Below, one piece after another: positions 19,205 to 26,805 of a stretch of 64,000 bases of DNA. A program made the position numbers and the translations under genes. Location of the stretch: contig NZ_CP009933.1 in assembly GCF_000968375.1 (NCBI RefSeq), positions 1,488,001 to 1,552,000 on the forward strand, written 5' to 3'. The number at the start of each line of letters is the position of its first letter. The stretch's first letter is position 1. The notes below the pieces were generated by a model. It saw nothing but the letters and a program-made list of their open reading frames with translations, ran no database searches and was not told the origin of the DNA. Source of the DNA: Clostridium scatologenes (lineage in GTDB: Bacteria; Bacillota; Clostridia; Clostridiales; Clostridiaceae).

Positions 19205-19209
19205 AAAAT

Positions 19210-19251
19210 AAACCCTCCTTTTAGGAGTAGTTTACCCTAAAAGGTGGGTTT
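19210..19251 (-). terminator. Hairpin after the aminotransferase gene; masks a ribosome site
   Basis: On the plus strand AAACCCTCCTTTTAGG (19210-19225) pairs with CCTAAAAGGTGGGTTT (19236-19251). It follows the aminotransferase stop on the minus strand and ends U-rich (GGGTTTATTTT), so it may terminate that transcript. The same arm contains the AGGAGGG of the 52-residue gene. Confidence 0.7.
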
Positions 19252-19274
19252 TATTAATTAATTTTTTAGATATT

Positions 19275-20459
19275 TTAGTAATATTTAGCAAGAACTTTGC
19301 CTAATCTCTTTACTCCTTCTATTATTTTGTCATCAGGCATGCAGGAATAGTTTAATCTAAAATAATTTGGATGCCCCCCATTAGGGAAGAATGAACCACC
19401 AGGAACATAAGCTACATTTTCTTTTAGAGCTTCTTTTAATATTTCTGCAGCATCAAGTCCTTCTTTTAACTTAACCCATGTGAATAATCCTCCATAAGGA
19501 TTTGTATGAGTCACATCTTTAGGAAAATATTTGTCTAAAGATTCAAGCATTAGAGTTCTACGTTTTCCGTAAACTTTTTTAATACTTTCTATATGTTCAT
19601 CTAAATTATAAGTTTCCATAAATAATGCAGTTGCTCTTTGATCCAATGTGCTACATTGTAAATCAGCACCTTGTTTTACTATTATATATTTTTCTAGAAT
19701 TTCAGGCGCAGCACATATCCAACCTAATCTTAACCCAGGACAGAAATTTTTTGAAAATGTTCCAAGATAAATGACCCATCCTTCTTTGTCAAAGCTTTTT
19801 ATAGAAGGATGTCTTGTTCCCTCAAATATAAGATCTCCATAAGGATTATCTTCTATTACAGGAATTTTATATTCTGCTGCTAATTCTGCAATCCTCTTTC
19901 TTCTATCATCTGGCATAGTAATTCCAGTAGGATTTTGAAAATCAGGTATAGTATATATCATTTTAGCATCAGGATTTGCTTTCAATGCTTTTTCTAAATC
20001 TTCTATTATCATACCATGTTCATCCATTGGTATTTCTACAAATTTTGGCCTGTATGCTTTAAATGCATTAATTGCACCTAAATAACTAGGACTTTCACAA
20101 ATAATTACATCGCCTTCATTTACAAATATCTTAGCTGAAAATTCTATTCCTTGTTGTGAACCTGTTGTCATAGCTATGTTATCAGCAGTGACAGTTACTT
20201 TTGCAGGTGCCATTCTTTGCTTAGCAATTATTTCTCTTAAAGGTTTAAAACCTTCTGTAGAGCTATATTGTAAAGCTAGTTTTCCATCTTTTTCTAAAAC
20301 TTTTTGCATGATTCCTTCCATTTCTTTAACAGGAAATAATTCAGGAGCAGGTAATCCACCAGCAAAAGAAATGATTTCAGGCATTTCTGTTAATTTTAAA
20401 AGCTCTCTAATTTCTGATGCCTTTAGGCTATCAGCTCTTTCTGAAAAACGTATATCCAT
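19275..20459 (-). CDS. PLP-dependent class I/II aminotransferase
   Basis: The 394-residue protein is a fold-type I aminotransferase of the LysN/2-aminoadipate and MocR-like group. Visible are GGLPAPELFP near residue 34, the QYSSTEG block near 64, NPTG at 176, and the PLP-binding Lys237 in YLGTFSKNFCPGLRLGW. It lacks the N-terminal DNA-binding domain of MocR regulators, so it should be a free enzyme acting on aromatic, branched or aminoadipate-like amino acids; the exact substrate cannot be told. GGAGGG precedes the ATG. Cre-like sites lie upstream. Confidence 0.88.
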   Translation of the reverse strand: MDIRFSERADSLKASEIRELLKLTEMPEIISFAGGLPAPELFPVKEMEGIMQKVLEKDGKLALQYSSTEGFKPLREIIAKQRMAPAKVTVTADNIAMTTGSQQGIEFSAKIFVNEGDVIICESPSYLGAINAFKAYRPKFVEIPMDEHGMIIEDLEKALKANPDAKMIYTIPDFQNPTGITMPDDRRKRIAELAAEYKIPVIEDNPYGDLIFEGTRHPSIKSFDKEGWVIYLGTFSKNFCPGLRLGWICAAPEILEKYIIVKQGADLQCSTLDQRATALFMETYNLDEHIESIKKVYGKRRTLMLESLDKYFPKDVTHTNPYGGLFTWVKLKEGLDAAEILKEALKENVAYVPGGSFFPNGGHPNYFRLNYSCMPDDKIIEGVKRLGKVLAKYY

Positions 20460-20599
20460 AAAAATCCCTCCGAAAAATTATATAATATTTAATGTGTATA
20501 TTAACTTATTCTATAAAAAGTGAAAAAATCCTTTTTATTTATAGAAAATTGCATGATGTTTTAGATTGTTATTATAATTAATTTAAAATTCAGTGAATT

Positions 20600-20738
20600 T
20601 GAAAACATTTTCAAAGTGACTAAAATGATTTTTAAGGTTATTAATGTTACAATTTTTTATTCATTATTTTATTGATAGTTGAGGTTAAATATAATAATTT
20701 TTAAACATTATGCGTTTAAAACAAAGAAACGTTTTCAA
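20600..20738. promoter_or_regulatory. Two cre-like sites upstream of the aminotransferase
   Basis: TGAAAACATTTTCA (20600-20613) and AGAAACGTTTTCAA (about 20725-20738) resemble the CcpA operator consensus TGWAANCGNTNWCA. They lie 140-280 bases upstream of the minus-strand aminotransferase and also before miaB. The match is partial, the background is AT-rich, and no experiment supports it. Confidence 0.35.
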
Positions 20739-20824
20739 AACTTCAAATAAGGTTATTTGTACTAAATATTTAAAAATAAGAAAAAAATAAAATCAAAAAA
20801 TTCAAATGTTTAATAATAATCATA

Positions 20825-20895
20825 TTTTAATTTTAAATGTATTGATATTGAGATAGAGTTTACTCCATTTAATATCAATACATTTAAAATTAAAA
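20825..20895. repeat. 25-bp perfect inverted repeat in the long intergenic region
   Basis: Bases 20825-20849 and 20871-20895 are exact reverse complements around a 21-base loop that contains GAGTTTACTC. It lies in the 559-base gene-free stretch 20460-21018 between the aminotransferase and the miaB remnant. The rest of that stretch shows only AT-rich DNA, the cre-like sites and a TATAAT near 20958 that could be the miaB -10 box. Confidence 0.7.
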
Positions 20896-21018
20896 AATTT
20901 ACCAACTTTTTATCTATATAAATAATATAAAATAGATATTAGTAAAAAAATATAGTATAATGTAAAAGGTTAAGTATACAACAATGAAATAAGTAGCATA
21001 AATGTAGAGGTGAAATAA

Positions 21019-21081
21019 TTGAACAATAAATTAAAAATTAAAGAAAATAACAAACTATTTTTTATAGAAACATGGGGATGT
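21019..21081 (+). pseudogene. miaB: 5' fragment of miaB, cut by prophage insertion
   Basis: From TTG 21019 (AGAGGTG just upstream) the frame reads NNKLKIKENN then KLFFIETWGC, the N-terminus of clostridial MiaB, the radical-SAM tRNA methylthiotransferase that makes ms2i6A37. In MiaB this is followed by QMNEEDSEK; here it changes to PYVENSRNI and stops at 21111. Only 21 codons remain, including the first cluster-binding Cys. The rest should lie beyond the right end of the prophage, outside the window. Confidence 0.85.
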
Positions 21082-21128
21082 CCGTATGTAGAAAATAGTA
21101 GGAATATATGAGAGGCTTTTAAGCTTGA
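21070..21128. other. Left attachment site (attL) of the prophage
   Basis: Similarity to miaB ends at about 21081, within or just after ACATGGGGATGT, so the strand exchange point of the serine recombinase lies close to this sequence. The recombinase stop codon is only about 50 bases further on, the usual place for the phage half-site. The 2-bp crossover dinucleotide cannot be fixed without the right end. Confidence 0.7.
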
Positions 21129-22781
21129 TCAACCCCTGTGTACAAAGCTGATTTTAAGATTGTTTTTGAATTTTATATTTAAAATTTTCTTATCCTTTAT
21201 TATTATTTTATCGATTATTGTATTTGCAAAATCTTTTAATTGATTTCTTCCAATATTTAATATTAACTCCTTGTAATGAATATTATAAGCATTTAGTAAT
21301 TCTTTTGAAAGCGTAAAACTAGATATTTTACTTAATAAGTTTATTTCCTGTTCATCAGCAAAAGTGTTTAATTCCTTAAGCTTTTCGTTAACTTCATTAA
21401 GCTTTTCTGCTATTTTCTTCTTTCTAATTATATAATCTTTTTCAGACATTGCATTATCATCAAATAAATATAAATCTTCCAATCTTTCTAAAGCTCTTTC
21501 GTATTTAGCTTTTTCTTTTTTATTAACTTCTAGACCAAATGAGTTATCCTCATTTGCATTTTTTTTGTTTTTTAATACATTTGATGCATAAGATTTGTTT
21601 TGTAAATCTTCTATATTTTCAATTCCGATAATATCTTTAAATACATTCCCATTAAGCAAAGCTTTTTCTAATAATTTAGAATCTAATTTTTTTATTTTAT
21701 TTTGTGTTTTTAAAATATTAGATATAAAGTTAAATATAAAAGTTCCTACATAATTATCACTAATGGTTTTTTGGTTGCATCCCAAATGATTATATCTACC
21801 ACTACAAACATATACGGAAGGTATAAATCCATCTAAATTCGGTTTGTCTTGTTTAGAATACAAATTATTATGGCATTCTCCACATTCTAATAACCCAGCA
21901 AATACATGGACTTTTCCATTAGCTCTAAATCCTGCTGCATTGTTTCTTTTTGCATTTTCATCCATAATAGCATTACATTTCCTCCATAATTCTTTAGAGA
22001 TAATTCCTTTGTGATTATCTTCTATTACTACCCATTCATTCTCACTTTTAACTTTACCACGTCCGGGTTCACGATAATTATATCTGTATGTACCCTTATA
22101 AAATGGGTTTCTAATTATATCACTTATAGTTTTTGTGGTCCATGTACCATTTCGTTTGGTTTTTATATTATTTGCATTTAATAATGATCTTATTGCTGTA
22201 GTAGACTTAACTTTTAAATATGTGTTATAAATCAATTCGATAGTATTTTTTTCAGCATCATCTATTACAGGAAACTTTTTAATTTTATCCCAGATATAGC
22301 CGAGAGGTATTGGTGCACCATTCCAAAGACCTTTTGTTGCCCTATCTAACATTACTGCAGTAACCCTTTCACCTGTTAACTTTCTTTCGAGTTCTGCAAA
22401 CACTAATATAATTTTCAACATAGCTTCACCCATAGCTGAACTAGTATCAAATTGTTCATTTTTACTTACAAAAGTAACATTAATTTTTTTTAATTCATTG
22501 TACATATCACAGAAGTCTAATAAATTTCTACTAATTCTATCTATTTTCCATACCAGTAAATGAGTAAATTCATTATTTCTAATCCTAGACATCATATTTT
22601 GAAAACCTGGTCTGTCTGTGTTTTTAGCAGAATATCCAGCATCCTCAAAAATTTCATAGTTATTTGTGTTAAGTACATAATTAGCATAATTAATAAGATC
22701 TTGTTTCTGGAGTGGTAAGGAATCTTTATCTATCTGATGATGAGTTGACACCCTTACATAAATAGCAACTTTAGTATCCAT
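21129..22781 (-). CDS. Large serine recombinase (phage integrase)
   Basis: This enzyme integrates and excises the prophage. The 550-residue protein has the resolvase catalytic domain with nucleophile Ser12 in IYVRVSTHHQ and ERKLTGERV near residue 134, then the recombinase domain from about 160, a zinc ribbon (LECGECHNNLYSKQ and YVCSGRYNHLGCNQ) and a coiled coil near 410-470 that controls directionality in this family. It is read toward attL, 50 bases away. It is the likely integrase of the whole prophage, distinct from the tyrosine recombinase split at 32.9 and 34.4 kb. Confidence 0.95.
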   Translation of the reverse strand: MDTKVAIYVRVSTHHQIDKDSLPLQKQDLINYANYVLNTNNYEIFEDAGYSAKNTDRPGFQNMMSRIRNNEFTHLLVWKIDRISRNLLDFCDMYNELKKINVTFVSKNEQFDTSSAMGEAMLKIILVFAELERKLTGERVTAVMLDRATKGLWNGAPIPLGYIWDKIKKFPVIDDAEKNTIELIYNTYLKVKSTTAIRSLLNANNIKTKRNGTWTTKTISDIIRNPFYKGTYRYNYREPGRGKVKSENEWVVIEDNHKGIISKELWRKCNAIMDENAKRNNAAGFRANGKVHVFAGLLECGECHNNLYSKQDKPNLDGFIPSVYVCSGRYNHLGCNQKTISDNYVGTFIFNFISNILKTQNKIKKLDSKLLEKALLNGNVFKDIIGIENIEDLQNKSYASNVLKNKKNANEDNSFGLEVNKKEKAKYERALERLEDLYLFDDNAMSEKDYIIRKKKIAEKLNEVNEKLKELNTFADEQEINLLSKISSFTLSKELLNAYNIHYKELILNIGRNQLKDFANTIIDKIIIKDKKILNIKFKNNLKISFVHRG

Positions 22782-22798
22782 ATTATACCTCCTATTAT

Positions 22799-23200
22799 TT
22801 AAATTTCTTTATTAGTATTTTTCTTTTCTAATAAACATTCAATATCAGCCTTAAGTGCTACGATTAATAATTCTTCAAGTGTTCCTTCGGGATAACTGCC
22901 ATTAAATAACTTATCAACATCTTTTACTAAATCTAAGTCTATTATCTGTTCAACTGCTTTTTTTACACATTTTAAATCTTCTCTAACATTTATATATTCA
23001 TTTTCTTTTATCCCATATATCCAGTATTCCTCGGGCATACTACTCTCACAAACTAATTTTTCGATAAATGCTTTGCTAGGGTTTCTCTTACCATTTTCAA
23101 TCATATTATAATAACTTTCACTAACTTCAAGTTTTTCTGCAAATTCTTTTTTTAGTAAATTTTTATTTTCTCTATATTTCTTAAGTCTTTCATTAAACAT
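22799..23200 (-). CDS. XRE-family repressor of the prophage
   Basis: The 133-residue protein starts MFNERLKKYRENKNLLKKEF, with a helix-turn-helix (EKLEVSESYYNMIENGKRNP) in the first 55 residues and an acidic C-terminal part. It has no visible peptidase domain, so it is not a LexA-like self-cleaving repressor. I chose ATG 23200, after AGGTG, over the GTG three codons upstream. It is divergent from the cro-like gene and just upstream of the recombinase in the same direction, as expected of a lysogeny repressor. Confidence 0.82.
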   Translation of the reverse strand: MFNERLKKYRENKNLLKKEFAEKLEVSESYYNMIENGKRNPSKAFIEKLVCESSMPEEYWIYGIKENEYINVREDLKCVKKAVEQIIDLDLVKDVDKLFNGSYPEGTLEELLIVALKADIECLLEKKNTNKEI

Positions 23201-23234
23201 TATTATCACCTATTCCTTTCATAGTACATAATTT

Positions 23235-23264
23235 ATTATATCAAACTTTACAAAAAAGTAAAGT
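23235..23264 (-). promoter_or_regulatory. Repressor promoter overlapping an inverted-repeat operator
   Basis: ACTTTAC (23245-23251) and GTAAAGT (23258-23264) are perfect inverted arms around six A. On the minus strand TATAAT (23240-23235) and TTTACT (23262-23257) are spaced 16 bp and form a promoter for the XRE gene; the operator covers its -35 and spacer, which predicts autoregulation. Confidence 0.6.
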
Positions 23265-23431
23265 ACTTAGACGATAACTTTTCAAATCAGAAAATTTATT
23301 AACTGTATGTAATATGTAGTAAAATGGAGAAAAATGAATATAATTTAATTAAATACCCATATTTAACCATTTTTTAAACTTAACAAATTAGAGAAGTTAT
23401 TATACTATTATGTCAAGGAGGTGCACAAGAC

Positions 23432-23641
23432 ATGACACTAAAGGAACTAAGAAAGCAAAGTGGTTTAAAAGCTTATAAAATAGCTGAAATGCTTGGAATT
23501 AGCAGAGCACAATTAAATAATTTAGAAAAAGGTAAATATAAAATGGACAAACTTAAAATTGAAAAGTTAAGTGAAGTTTATTGTAAAGAAATTAAAGAAA
23601 TTAAATTGATAGTTTCAAAAGGAGGCGAAGGTAATGTCTGA
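23432..23641 (+). CDS. Cro-like helix-turn-helix protein
   Basis: The 69-residue XRE-type protein consists almost entirely of a helix-turn-helix (AYKIAEMLGISRAQLNNLEKG near residues 14-34). It is the first plus-strand gene facing the repressor, with the strong ribosome site AAGGAGGTG, the position of Cro in temperate phages. Its end overlaps the next small frame by 8 bases. Confidence 0.8.
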   Translation: MTLKELRKQSGLKAYKIAEMLGISRAQLNNLEKGKYKMDKLKIEKLSEVYCKEIKEIKLIVSKGGEGNV

Positions 23642-23705
23642 AAAAGAAAAAAAGTTTAATAGGTTATTAGATCAATTAAAGAAGAAAGCAGGTGACAATA
23701 AATGA
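23634..23705 (+). CDS. Very small early phage protein (23 residues)
   Basis: MSEKEKKFNRLLDQLKKKAG lies between two overlapping neighbours, with AAGGAGGCGAAGG before its ATG and an ATGA overlap with the next start. The overlaps and ribosome site are the only support; no family is recognised. Confidence 0.45.
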   Translation: MSEKEKKFNRLLDQLKKKAGDNK

Positions 23706-23863
23706 GTGAAGAAATGAAAAGAGCTTGGAAAATTCTTAATGACCGTTATGGAATTTATACTATGAAGCAGCTAAAAGATGAAATGGCAAAAACGGTATTA
23801 GACATAGGAATTTTTACTATGCCACTTACTACAGATAATGATGTAAAGGCAAATACAAATTAA
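23702..23863 (+). CDS. Small early phage protein (53 residues), unknown
   Basis: The protein begins MSEEMKRAWKILNDRYGIYT and is translationally coupled to the previous frame by an ATGA overlap. GCAGGTGAC lies upstream as ribosome site. I recognise no domain; it is probably soluble and helical. Confidence 0.6.
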   Translation: MSEEMKRAWKILNDRYGIYTMKQLKDEMAKTVLDIGIFTMPLTTDNDVKANTN

Positions 23864-23911
23864 ATACATTATTCTTCCATCAGAGGACACAATAATTTCG
23901 AGGCGAGAAAA

Positions 23912-24079
23912 ATGGGAAGAAAAGGAAATGATATAAAAGTAGTAGTAATGAATCCAGAAAAAATTTCTCACATGGAAGAAACACTGACAAAGTTATTATA
24001 TGAAGAATATATGAAACAGATTTCTGAGGAGGATTTTAGGAAAATCTTTGGGAAACAATATCCCAAAAAGGAGGATTAA
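23912..24079 (+). CDS. Small early phage protein (55 residues), unknown
   Basis: The protein starts MGRKGNDIKVVVMNPEKISH and ends KIFGKQYPKKED. A short ribosome site (GAGGCGAG) precedes the ATG, and the stop lies 3 bases before the Rha-like gene, so they form one operon. Many clostridial phages carry a small protein of this kind here; its function is unknown. Confidence 0.6.
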   Translation: MGRKGNDIKVVVMNPEKISHMEETLTKLLYEEYMKQISEEDFRKIFGKQYPKKED

Positions 24080-24082
24080 GCA

Positions 24083-24865
24083 ATGAAGGATCTAATACCA
24101 ACAGAATTTAAAAACAAAACCATCAAATCTACAGAATTAGTTGAAGTTGTAAATCAATTTAGAAAAGCAGAAGGGAATAAGACAGAATTAAGACATGATA
24201 ATTTCATGGACAAAATTAAAAAAGAAATTGAAACATTAGAAAAACTAGATGTACCAGCCGCCCTTAATTTTAAGGTGGGCGTATATTTAGATAAAAATAA
24301 TCAATCAAGACCATGTTTTGAACTTAATCGTGACGGTATGCTTCAAATGTTAAATAGTGAATCCACTTATGTAAGGTACAAAACTATTGAATATATCAAT
24401 ATGTTAGAAGACAAACTTAAACAACCTAAACCAACTTGTATAGAAGATGTATTAATTCAATCTTTACAGGAAATGAAGGACGTAAAGAAACGCCTTGATG
24501 GAGTTGAAAAGACTGCTATTGAGAATAAGCAAGAAGTCCAAGCTATAAGAGATACTATTACATTAAGTTCTGTGTCTTGGAGAAAAGATACATCTAGTTT
24601 AATTAATAAAATGGCACTTAATCTAGGAGGATATGAACACATAAGGGTTATTAGAGAAGAAAGCTATAAATTGCTTAATGAAAGAATGGGTGTTGATGTC
24701 AAGATAAGGCTTACTAATAAACGTAGAAGAATGGCAGATGAAGGAGTTTGCAAGTCTAAGAGGGACAAACTTACGGTACTTGATGTAATCCAAGATGATA
24801 AAAAATTAATTGAGGGTTATGTAGCAATTATTAAAGAGATGACTATTAAATATAAAGCAGCATAA
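24083..24865 (+). CDS. Rha-type phage regulatory protein
   Basis: The 260-residue protein has an N-terminal block STELVEVVNQFRKAEGNKTE and LRHDNFMDKIKKEIETLEKL, then CFELNRDGMLQMLNSESTYV and RYKTIEYINMLE, the pattern of phage Rha/antirepressor proteins. The C-terminal part (residues 120-260) includes a coiled coil and a basic stretch. Such proteins modulate lysogeny or the early programme. AAAAAGGAGG precedes the ATG. Confidence 0.65.
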   Translation: MKDLIPTEFKNKTIKSTELVEVVNQFRKAEGNKTELRHDNFMDKIKKEIETLEKLDVPAALNFKVGVYLDKNNQSRPCFELNRDGMLQMLNSESTYVRYKTIEYINMLEDKLKQPKPTCIEDVLIQSLQEMKDVKKRLDGVEKTAIENKQEVQAIRDTITLSSVSWRKDTSSLINKMALNLGGYEHIRVIREESYKLLNERMGVDVKIRLTNKRRRMADEGVCKSKRDKLTVLDVIQDDKKLIEGYVAIIKEMTIKYKAA

Positions 24866-24898
24866 TTTAAAGAATTTTAACTAAATGGAGGTAGAAAG

Positions 24899-25060
24899 AT
24901 GAATAACAATAAAGCTATGGAGTCACTAAAAAAAATATGTACGCCTGTATGTGATTATCTTAAAGATAATTATAACCCACATTGTACAGTAATTATTACA
25001 GATAATGAGATTAAGCTTGTAGAAGACAAAATTTGTATTCCAGTAAGAAGTGATGACTAA
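24899..25060 (+). CDS. Small phage protein (53 residues), unknown
   Basis: The protein begins MNNNKAMESLKKICTPVCDY and contains NPHCTVIITDNEIKLVED, a pattern of short alpha-beta proteins found in many Gram-positive phages. It has three cysteines, with no clear metal motif. The ribosome site is GGAGGTAG. Confidence 0.6.
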   Translation: MNNNKAMESLKKICTPVCDYLKDNYNPHCTVIITDNEIKLVEDKICIPVRSDD

Positions 25061-25085
25061 GTACCAGTTAGCCATCACCTAAGGG

Positions 25086-25286
25086 TTAAACTCTGTGATA
25101 AGGATGTATTTTATCGAAACGAGACAAAGCTGATCCTAAAGAAGGTGAATTTATAAAATTACGATAATCAGATTCTGATACATTTTCGTAAGCATAAATT
25201 GACCCATCTTTAAACTGAATATACATTGTATTATTCTCATAACCAACTCCATTCATTCGACTTGATGATACAGGAAGTAAATTCAT
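25086..25286 (-). CDS. KTSC domain protein, antisense within the early operon
   Basis: The 66-residue protein shows the KTSC pattern: VSSSRMNGVGYENNTMYIQF, then DGSIYAYENVSESDY. KTSC domains are small beta-rich modules often found in phage and defence contexts; their role is unknown. Start ATG 25286 follows AAAGGTGGTG, preferred over the GTG at 25298. It is the only minus-strand gene inside the early plus-strand operon, so it probably has its own promoter near 25300. Confidence 0.75.
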   Translation of the reverse strand: MNLLPVSSSRMNGVGYENNTMYIQFKDGSIYAYENVSESDYRNFINSPSLGSALSRFDKIHPYHRV

Positions 25287-25368
25287 AGTTGTCACCACCT
25301 TTCATAGTGATGATAATTCTACAAAATAATGTAAAATCCTTTAAAAATTTAGAAAGAAGGTGAGAAAA

Positions 25369-25500
25369 ATGACAGTGCCAGAGTTGCTAAAGAGTAAGAA
25401 GACAATATTTTTATTTACACAGCATGGATGGGCTTGGTACGCATGTGGCAGCAGGTATTACAAAGTTTCAGGAAATATTATTCTACCAGTAGATAAATAG
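25369..25500 (+). CDS. Small phage protein (43 residues), unknown
   Basis: The frame begins MTVPELLKSKKTIFLFTQHG and continues WAWYACGSRYYKV. AGAAGGTGAG lies 5-6 bases before the ATG, and the next gene follows after 15 bases. It is aromatic-rich and has no recognised family. Confidence 0.5.
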   Translation: MTVPELLKSKKTIFLFTQHGWAWYACGSRYYKVSGNIILPVDK

Positions 25501-25515
25501 AAAGGAGGCAAAAAA

Positions 25516-26049
25516 GTGATTAAAGCAGAGGAGTATATACCATTGGTTTCCAAGGTAACAGGTGGAATTTACAAGAGGCTTAGTTTTAGATATAGCTATG
25601 ATGATTTATTTCAAGTTGGTTGTGTGGGACTTATGAAAGCAATTAAAGGCTTTGATGAATCCAAGGGTTACAAATTTACAACATATGCTTATAAAATCAT
25701 AAAGGGAAATATTTATTGTTTTATAAGAGATGATAGTTGGTATGTTGCTAAAAGAAATAAAGATAGACTTAAAGAATCATATGCTCCAGATTCATTAGAC
25801 AGGATGGTTGGAGAAAAAGATACTCCAATAATAGATTTAATAGAAGGTAATATATCTGAATGTGAAGATTTTGATTTAACTATAGCATTAAACAAGTTAC
25901 CTAAATCTTTAAAGAAAATTATTTTAATGAAGTACTTTTATGAGTTCACATGGGAAGAAATATCAAAGGCAATAAATGTATCACAAAGTTCATTATATAG
26001 ACATAAAGTTAAAGCATTTGAAATCTTAAGAAAGGAGTTGATGTCATGA
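25516..26049 (+). CDS. Phage sigma-70 family RNA polymerase sigma factor
   Basis: The 177-residue protein has a region 2 (RYSYDDLFQVGCVGLMKAIK and FDESKGYKFTTYAYKIIKG) and a region 4 (YEFTWEEISKAINVSQSSLY). It lacks regions 1 and 3, as in SigK/SigH-like phage factors. It may direct host polymerase to phage promoters. It starts at GTG after GAAAGGAGG. The stop overlaps the next start (TCATGA). Confidence 0.88.
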   Translation: MIKAEEYIPLVSKVTGGIYKRLSFRYSYDDLFQVGCVGLMKAIKGFDESKGYKFTTYAYKIIKGNIYCFIRDDSWYVAKRNKDRLKESYAPDSLDRMVGEKDTPIIDLIEGNISECEDFDLTIALNKLPKSLKKIILMKYFYEFTWEEISKAINVSQSSLYRHKVKAFEILRKELMS

Positions 26050-26177
26050 AATATAAAAATGCAACAGGACAAATCTCATTAGATCAGTGTATAAAGTTAC
26101 ATGAAATTCTTGGAATAGATTTTATTATTGAAGATGGAAAAGATGTAACTTTTGAAGTTCAAAAAACAGAGAAATAA
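26046..26177 (+). CDS. Small phage protein (43 residues), unknown
   Basis: MKYKNATGQISLDQCIKLHE is coupled to the sigma factor gene by a 4-base overlap, with AAAGGAGTTG as ribosome site. A hairpin (GAACTCT/AGAGTTC, 26182-26201) follows but lacks a plus-strand U-tract. No family is recognised. Confidence 0.5.
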   Translation: MKYKNATGQISLDQCIKLHEILGIDFIIEDGKDVTFEVQKTEK

Positions 26178-26264
26178 AAAAGAACTCTCGCCAAAGAGTT
26201 CAAAAACAAAAATTCGCTAATTCAATTCTAACTTAGGATTGAAAATAAGTCAATGGAGGACAAA

Positions 26265-26502
26265 TTGAAAAAGAAAGTAGCACTAATAAAGTTTAAGGGC
26301 TATCAAGAATTTATGGAATATTCATATTTTACTGATATTGAAGAACTGAAGGAAGGTGGTAGTAGTACCAACCAACAATTTTTACTCTGTAGGTGTATTT
26401 TCAAGTAATAAGCAGCATGTTAAAAATGCATCTAAATGGATAGTAGAAAAGTTAGATACTGAAGCTTATGAAGCAAAGTTATTCTTAGGAGGTTTTGATT
26501 GA
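26265..26502 (+). pseudogene. Small phage gene broken by a frameshift
   Basis: From TTG 26265 (GGAGG 5 bases before) the first frame reads KKKVALIKFKGYQEFMEYSY, then FTDIEELKEGG, and runs out of pattern. From about 26355 the +1 frame continues VVVPTNNFYSVGVFS and ends KLDTEAYEAKLFLGGFD at 26502. Together they make a coherent protein of about 78 residues, so one base appears lost near GGTGGTAGTAGTACC. It could be a true pseudogene, a sequencing error or, less likely, programmed shifting. Confidence 0.6.
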
Positions 26503-26777
26503 TGGAGGACAATTTAAATATAATTCAGCAGATAATGTTACAAGTTATAAAACTCGATCAAACACAGTCAGGTTCTTTTGAATTTGAGTATCATTCAAAT
26601 AGTAAAAAATTAAATATATCAGTTTGTACAGATACTAATCCTACATTTAATGATGGTTTAACTAGAAGATGGTGGATTAGTGTTAAAAATACTGAATTAT
26701 TAAAAGTAGTATTAGAGGAGCTTAAGAAATTAGAAATAGCAACACCTGAAAATCAAATTGATGATTTTTTAGGATAA
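26502..26777 (+). CDS. Phage protein of unknown function (91 residues)
   Basis: The protein begins MEDNLNIIQQIMLQVIKLDQ and has a beta-rich middle with RRWWISVKNTELL. ATG 26502 follows AGGAGG at 9 bases; the TTG one codon upstream is less likely. It overlaps the stop of the broken gene by one base. I recognise no family. Confidence 0.6.
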   Translation: MEDNLNIIQQIMLQVIKLDQTQSGSFEFEYHSNSKKLNISVCTDTNPTFNDGLTRRWWISVKNTELLKVVLEELKKLEIATPENQIDDFLG

Positions 26778-26805
26778 AAAATAAAATTTAGGAGGAAATT
26801 TAATT

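Noticed and set aside
26182..26201. Hairpin GAACTCT/AGAGTTC as terminator of the sigma factor genes
   Set aside because: The U-tract lies on the minus strand only, where no gene ends. I kept it only as a remark in the preceding gene.
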